Of a stretch of 10,302 nt of DNA, positions 6,510-10,302 are shown in pieces. Positions within the stretch are counted from its first letter, which is position 1, and each line of letters begins with the position of its first letter. The notes under the pieces were generated by a model, which ran no database searches, was not told the DNA's origin, and saw only the letters and a list, made by a program, of their open reading frames with translations. A program made the position numbers and the translations under genes. The stretch spans positions 1 through 10,302 of the forward strand of contig JAISNE010000080.1 in the NCBI GenBank assembly GCA_031276375.1, given 5' to 3'. This DNA comes from Accumulibacter sp. (GTDB lineage: Bacteria; Pseudomonadota; Gammaproteobacteria; Burkholderiales; Rhodocyclaceae).

Positions 6510-9500
6510 GCTTCACCATCGACGGCCTGGACAACGCCAACGAGTTCTACAGCCAGCACTACCTCGACGAGATCCTGGTCAAGGACCTCAAGCCCCTGTT
6601 CGAGCAATGGGCCAGGCAGGGCAACGACAGCCCCGTCGCCCGCCTGCGCGCCGCCAGCGGCGCCAACGGCTACTTTCGCCTGCGCGAACGCTTTCTTGCC
6701 GAAAAACGCCCCGAGGCCCGCGCCCGCCTGCTGTGCGAACTGGCCCAGCCGCTGCTTGCCGCGCTGGGCTACGAACTGCGGGCGGAAGCGCTGACGCTGG
6801 CCGACTCCAAACGCGAAGGCGAACTGCCGCTGCTGGCCCTGTACCGCGACGCCAAGGGCCATCCCCTGCTGGCCGTCGCCGCCGCGCTGGCCCTGCCGGG
6901 CGAAGAGGACATCGCGCCGCTGCAGCTTCCCCCGCGCGACGCCGGCGGCGTCAGGGCCGGACGCCACTCCGACGGCGATTGGGAAGAGACCCTCTCCCGC
7001 CGCCTGTTCGCCGACGACCGCCCGCCGCGCTGGGTGCTGCTGCTGCACCACGAACAATGGCTGCTGATCGAGCGCGGCAAATGGAGCCGCAAGGCCCTGT
7101 TGCGTTTCGACCTGCCGGAGTTGTTCGGCCCGCGCGACGAGCGCAATTGGCGCGCCTTCGCCGCCCTGCTCGGACGCTGGTCCGTGCTGCCCGCCGAAGG
7201 CGGCGCGGCGCTGCTCGACACGCTCGACGAAAGTTCCCACAAGCATGCCTTCGAGGTGTCCACCGACCTCAAGTACGCCCTGCGCGAGTGCATCGAACTG
7301 ATCGCCAACGAAGCCATCCGCCACAAGCGCGAAGTCAGCAAGGAAAAACTCTTCGACCGCGCCGACACCGACCTCGCCGACCAGCTTGGCCGCGAAAGCC
7401 TGCGCTACATGTACCGGCTGCTCTTCCTCTTTTACATCGAAGCCCGGCCCGAACTGGGCTACGCCCCCATCCAGGCCGAAACCTACCTGAAGGGCTACAG
7501 CATCGAGCACCTGCGCGAACTCGAACAGACCCCGCTGACCACCGACGAGGCGCGCAACGGCTTCTACTTCCACGACAGCCTGCAACGCCTGTTCGAGCTG
7601 ATCTGGCAAGGCTTTCCGCGCCGCGACGCCGGCAGCGGACAGCGCGAGCTGGACGCCGGCCCTGACCCCGCGCCGGGCGCCGCCCCGCCGGACAGCGGCT
7701 TCACCATCGCCCCGCTGCAAGGCCATCTGTTCGACCCGGCGCGCAGCAAACTGCTGAACAGCGTCAAGCTGCGCAACCATGTCCTGCAAAAGGTCATCGA
7801 GTTGATGTCGCTTTCGCGCGGCGGCGGCAGGAACGGACGCCGCGGGCGCATCAGCTACACCACGCTCGGCATCAACCAGCTTGGCGCCGTGTACGAAGCG
7901 CTGCTGTCGTTCCGCGGCTTCTTCGCCGAGGAAGACCTGTACGAAGTGCGCCGCGACCCCAGGGCGAAAAAGGCGGACGAAGCCGGCGGCATCGAAGCGG
8001 ACGCGGCGGACGCCGCCGAGGATGGCGACGGTGGCGAAGGCGGCGACGGCGACGCGCCCGAGGACGGCGATCCCCGGCCCGCCGCCCGCGACAGGCGCAA
8101 GGACGCCGAACTCGACCCGCTGGCCGCCGCCTACTTCGTCCCCGCCCGCGCCATCGACCGGTACACCGACGCCGAGCGCCTGTTCGGCGGCGAGCCGCGC
8201 CGGTATGACAAGGGCCGCTTCATCTACCGGCTGGCCGGCCGCGAGCGCGAGAAATCCGCCAGCTACTACACCCCGGAAATCCTCACCCGCTGCCTGGTGG
8301 CGCACGCGCTGCGCGAAATCCTGCCCGGCAAATCCGCCGGCGAGATCCTGCGCCTCACCGTCTGCGAACCCGCGATGGGCAGCGCCGCCTTCCTCAACGA
8401 AGCCGTCGACCAGCTCGCCGAGGCCTATTTGCAGGCCAGGCAAAAGGAACTGGGCCGCGGCATCGCGCATGAAGACTACGCCGCCGAGAAACAGCGGGTA
8501 AAAATGTACATCGCCGACAGCAACGTTTTCGGCGTCGATCTCAACCCCGTCGCGGTGGAACTGGCCGAAGTCTCGCTATGGCTCAACGCCATCTTCAAGG
8601 GCGGCCACGTCCCCTGGTTCGGCCTGCAACTGGTCGCCGGCAACTCGCTGGTCGGCGCGCGCCGCGACGTTTTCGGCGCCGCGCAACTCTCGCCCGGCCG
8701 GGGCGAAAAGGATCTGCCCGAGCGCGACTGGCGTTGCGCCGCGCCGCGCGCCGTCGCGCTCGCAAAAACCCCCGCGCCGACCGACATCTTCCACTTCCTG
8801 CTGCCCGCCGCCGGCATGGGCAGCGTTAACGACAAGGTGGTCAAGGCGCTGGAGCCCGCCGCCTTCGAGCGCTGCAGGCAATGGCGCAAGGCCTTTTGCG
8901 CGCCGCTCGACGGCGACGAAATCGTCCGCGCGCAAGCCATCGCCCAGGCCGCCGAAGCCCTCTGGCAGCGCCACGCCGAGGAACTGGCGCGGGTGCGCGC
9001 GGCCACGCGCGACGAAGCGCACGTCTGGCCCAGCACCGACGCCAACCGCGCGCCGACCACCACCGCGCAGAAGGACGCCGCCTACCAGCGCGAAATGCTC
9101 GGCGAGGCGCAAAGGAACGCCAGCCCCTACCGCCGCCTCAAACTGGTCATGGACTACTGGTGCGCCCTGTGGTTCTGGCCGCTGGAACGGGCCGCCGACC
9201 TGCCCAGCCGCGAGGAATGGTGGTTCGTGCTGGAAACCGTGCTGCTCGGCAGCGCCAGCCTGGCCGCGCCCGCCGGCGGCGCCGACCTGTTCCCGGAAAC
9301 CGTGCCGCAAATCGCGCTGGACTTCAGCCCAGGGCGCGACCGCTACGGCCATGTGGACATCGCCGCGCTGATCGACGCCCTGCCGCAACTGCAAGTGGCG
9401 CAAGCCGTGGCCGACCGGCAGCGCTTCCTGCACTGGGAGCTCGAATTCGCCGACATCTTCAAACAGCGCGGCGGCTTCGACGTGGTGCTCGGCAACCCGC

Positions 9501-10302
9501 CGTGGATCAAGGTCGAATGGAACGAACAAAGCCTGCTCTCGGACTTCGACCCGCGCTTCGCCATCCGCCGGCTTTCCGCCAAGCAGACCGCCGACCAGCG
9601 CCAGGCCGTGTTCGCCGCGAACCCGCAAGCCCGCGCCGAATATCTGACCGAGTGCGTGGCCACCGAGGGCATGGGCGAATACCTCAACGCCGTGCAGAAC
9701 TATCCGCTGCTCAAGGGCCAGCAAGGCAATCTGTACAAATGCTTTTTGCCGTTGGCGTGGCGTTTGGGCAATGGCGTACAGGCGCTGCTGCATCCGGAAG
9801 GGGTGTATGACGATCCGAAGGGCGGCATGTTCCGCGCAGCCATGTATGTACGGCTTCGTTCGCACTACCAGTTTCAGAACGAATTGAAACTGTTTGCAGA
9901 AATCGGCAACCGTGTCAAATACAGCATCAATGTCTATGGGACAGAGCAGGCCGTCCGCTTACGGACGATTGCCAACATCATGCACCCGCAAACCACCTTC
10001 GCCTGCCTGGAACATTCCGGCGCAGGGCCGACGCCGGGCATCAAGAACGACGAAGACCAGTGGGACTTGACTGGGCACCGCAACCGCGTAGTGGAAGTGG
10101 ATGAAGATAGGCTCGCCATCTTCGCCAAGCTCTACGACGAACCCGGCACGCCGCCCTTGCAAGCCCGCCTGCCCGCCGTCCACAGCCGCGAACTGGTCTC
10201 GGTGCTGGAAAAGTTCGCCCGTGTCCCGCGCCGTCTGGGCGACCTGAAGGACGACTATTTCACGCTGGAAATGTGGCACGAAACCGGCGCGCAGAAAAAC
10301 GG
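6506..10302 (+). CDS. Giant N6-adenine DNA methyltransferase (Eco57I/type IIG-like), 3' end outside window
   Basis: The frame stays open for 1265 codons and runs off the window. The protein starts MSFTIDGLDNANEFYSQHYLDEIL. Its N-terminal half (about 1-480) has no motif I can name. An Asp/Glu/Gly-rich linker follows (about 486-535), then the methylase core. SASYYTPEIL (585-594) is the usual lead-in to the SAM-binding fold. Motif I is EPAMGSAAFL (621-630), a variant of DPAxGSGxFL. The catalytic motif IV is NPPW (997-1000), the form used by amino-methyltransferases acting on adenine (less often cytosine). Motifs I and IV are about 375 residues apart, leaving room for a large insertion. The region after NPPW continues to at least residue 1265 and probably includes the target-recognition part. 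No PD-(D/E)XK or other nuclease motif is evident in the visible part. The gene is coupled to the helicase by ATGA and a strong Shine-Dalgarno. Such enzymes mark host DNA in DISARM, BREX (PglX) and type IIG/ISP systems. The methylase call is firm; the system type is not. Confidence 0.9.
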   Translation, partial: MSFTIDGLDNANEFYSQHYLDEILVKDLKPLFEQWARQGNDSPVARLRAASGANGYFRLRERFLAEKRPEARARLLCELAQPLLAALGYELRAEALTLADSKREGELPLLALYRDAKGHPLLAVAAALALPGEEDIAPLQLPPRDAGGVRAGRHSDGDWEETLSRRLFADDRPPRWVLLLHHEQWLLIERGKWSRKALLRFDLPELFGPRDERNWRAFAALLGRWSVLPAEGGAALLDTLDESSHKHAFEVSTDLKYALRECIELIANEAIRHKREVSKEKLFDRADTDLADQLGRESLRYMYRLLFLFYIEARPELGYAPIQAETYLKGYSIEHLRELEQTPLTTDEARNGFYFHDSLQRLFELIWQGFPRRDAGSGQRELDAGPDPAPGAAPPDSGFTIAPLQGHLFDPARSKLLNSVKLRNHVLQKVIELMSLSRGGGRNGRRGRISYTTLGINQLGAVYEALLSFRGFFAEEDLYEVRRDPRAKKADEAGGIEADAADAAEDGDGGEGGDGDAPEDGDPRPAARDRRKDAELDPLAAAYFVPARAIDRYTDAERLFGGEPRRYDKGRFIYRLAGREREKSASYYTPEILTRCLVAHALREILPGKSAGEILRLTVCEPAMGSAAFLNEAVDQLAEAYLQARQKELGRGIAHEDYAAEKQRVKMYIADSNVFGVDLNPVAVELAEVSLWLNAIFKGGHVPWFGLQLVAGNSLVGARRDVFGAAQLSPGRGEKDLPERDWRCAAPRAVALAKTPAPTDIFHFLLPAAGMGSVNDKVVKALEPAAFERCRQWRKAFCAPLDGDEIVRAQAIAQAAEALWQRHAEELARVRAATRDEAHVWPSTDANRAPTTTAQKDAAYQREMLGEAQRNASPYRRLKLVMDYWCALWFWPLERAADLPSREEWWFVLETVLLGSASLAAPAGGADLFPETVPQIALDFSPGRDRYGHVDIAALIDALPQLQVAQAVADRQRFLHWELEFADIFKQRGGFDVVLGNPPWIKVEWNEQSLLSDFDPRFAIRRLSAKQTADQRQAVFAANPQARAEYLTECVATEGMGEYLNAVQNYPLLKGQQGNLYKCFLPLAWRLGNGVQALLHPEGVYDDPKGGMFRAAMYVRLRSHYQFQNELKLFAEIGNRVKYSINVYGTEQAVRLRTIANIMHPQTTFACLEHSGAGPTPGIKNDEDQWDLTGHRNRVVEVDEDRLAIFAKLYDEPGTPPLQARLPAVHSRELVSVLEKFARVPRRLGDLKDDYFTLEMWHETGAQKN

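Noticed and set aside
5861..8470. An 869-aa open frame on the minus strand
   Set aside because: It lies antisense across the junction of the helicase and methylase genes. Its translation is Gly/Ala/Val/Gln-rich without domains, as expected from the complementary frame of GC-rich coding DNA. The plus-strand genes have clear motifs throughout.
8576..9865. A 429-aa minus-strand frame within the methylase gene
   Set aside because: It is antisense to the region containing NPPW and has no recognisable family motif or ribosome site.
3576..10302. A firm call of class 1 DISARM (drmD-drmMI)
   Set aside because: The architecture and gene order fit, but none of the core drmA, drmB or drmC genes is in the window. 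The helicase N terminus is not one I recognise as DrmD, so gene symbols were withheld.

Overview
The window looks like a high-GC (about 65-70%) proteobacterial chromosome, most likely a betaproteobacterium. Three things support this. The gene order is the classic origin-proximal run rnpA-yidD-yidC-mnmE. The YidC membrane core has the beta/gamma-type sequence ([24 protein letters not shown]). A GC-rich REP-like palindrome of the kind scattered through such genomes follows mnmE. The species cannot be fixed from the sequence.

Region 1 (1-3329) is housekeeping. It holds the last 17 codons of a probable rnpA, then yidD sharing ATGA with it, yidC 27 nt further on, and mnmE starting at a GTG inside the end of yidC. 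The tight spacing implies one transcription unit serving RNase P maturation, inner-membrane protein insertion and tRNA wobble-uridine modification. All of these genes look intact.

Region 2 (3330-3575) is a 246-nt intergenic gap. It holds a pair of REP-like GC-rich palindromes in inverted orientation and, at its right end, a plausible extended -10 promoter that would give a very short leader for the next gene.

Region 3 (3576-10302, running off the window) is accessory in character. It holds a 977-aa SNF2/DEAH-family helicase and a giant N6-adenine DNA methyltransferase of at least 1265 aa. The two genes share ATGA and the second has a strong Shine-Dalgarno, so they are translationally coupled. 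A large SNF2 helicase paired with a large gamma/Eco57I-like methylase is the signature of anti-phage defence loci (class 1 DISARM, BREX types 3/5, or related restriction-like systems). The helicase-then-methylase order resembles class 1 DISARM, but the sequences do not let me assign it firmly. The partners that would decide it (drmA/B/C, pglZ/brxC, or a nuclease) would lie beyond position 10302. This pair is the best candidate for an under-described system. Its oddities are a non-consensus SAM motif I, a roughly 375-residue gap between SAM motif I and NPPW, an acidic linker, a 15-bp tandem repeat at the end of the helicase gene, and a patch of lower GC inside the methylase gene.

No tRNA, rRNA, CRISPR, insertion sequence, integrase or attachment site was found.
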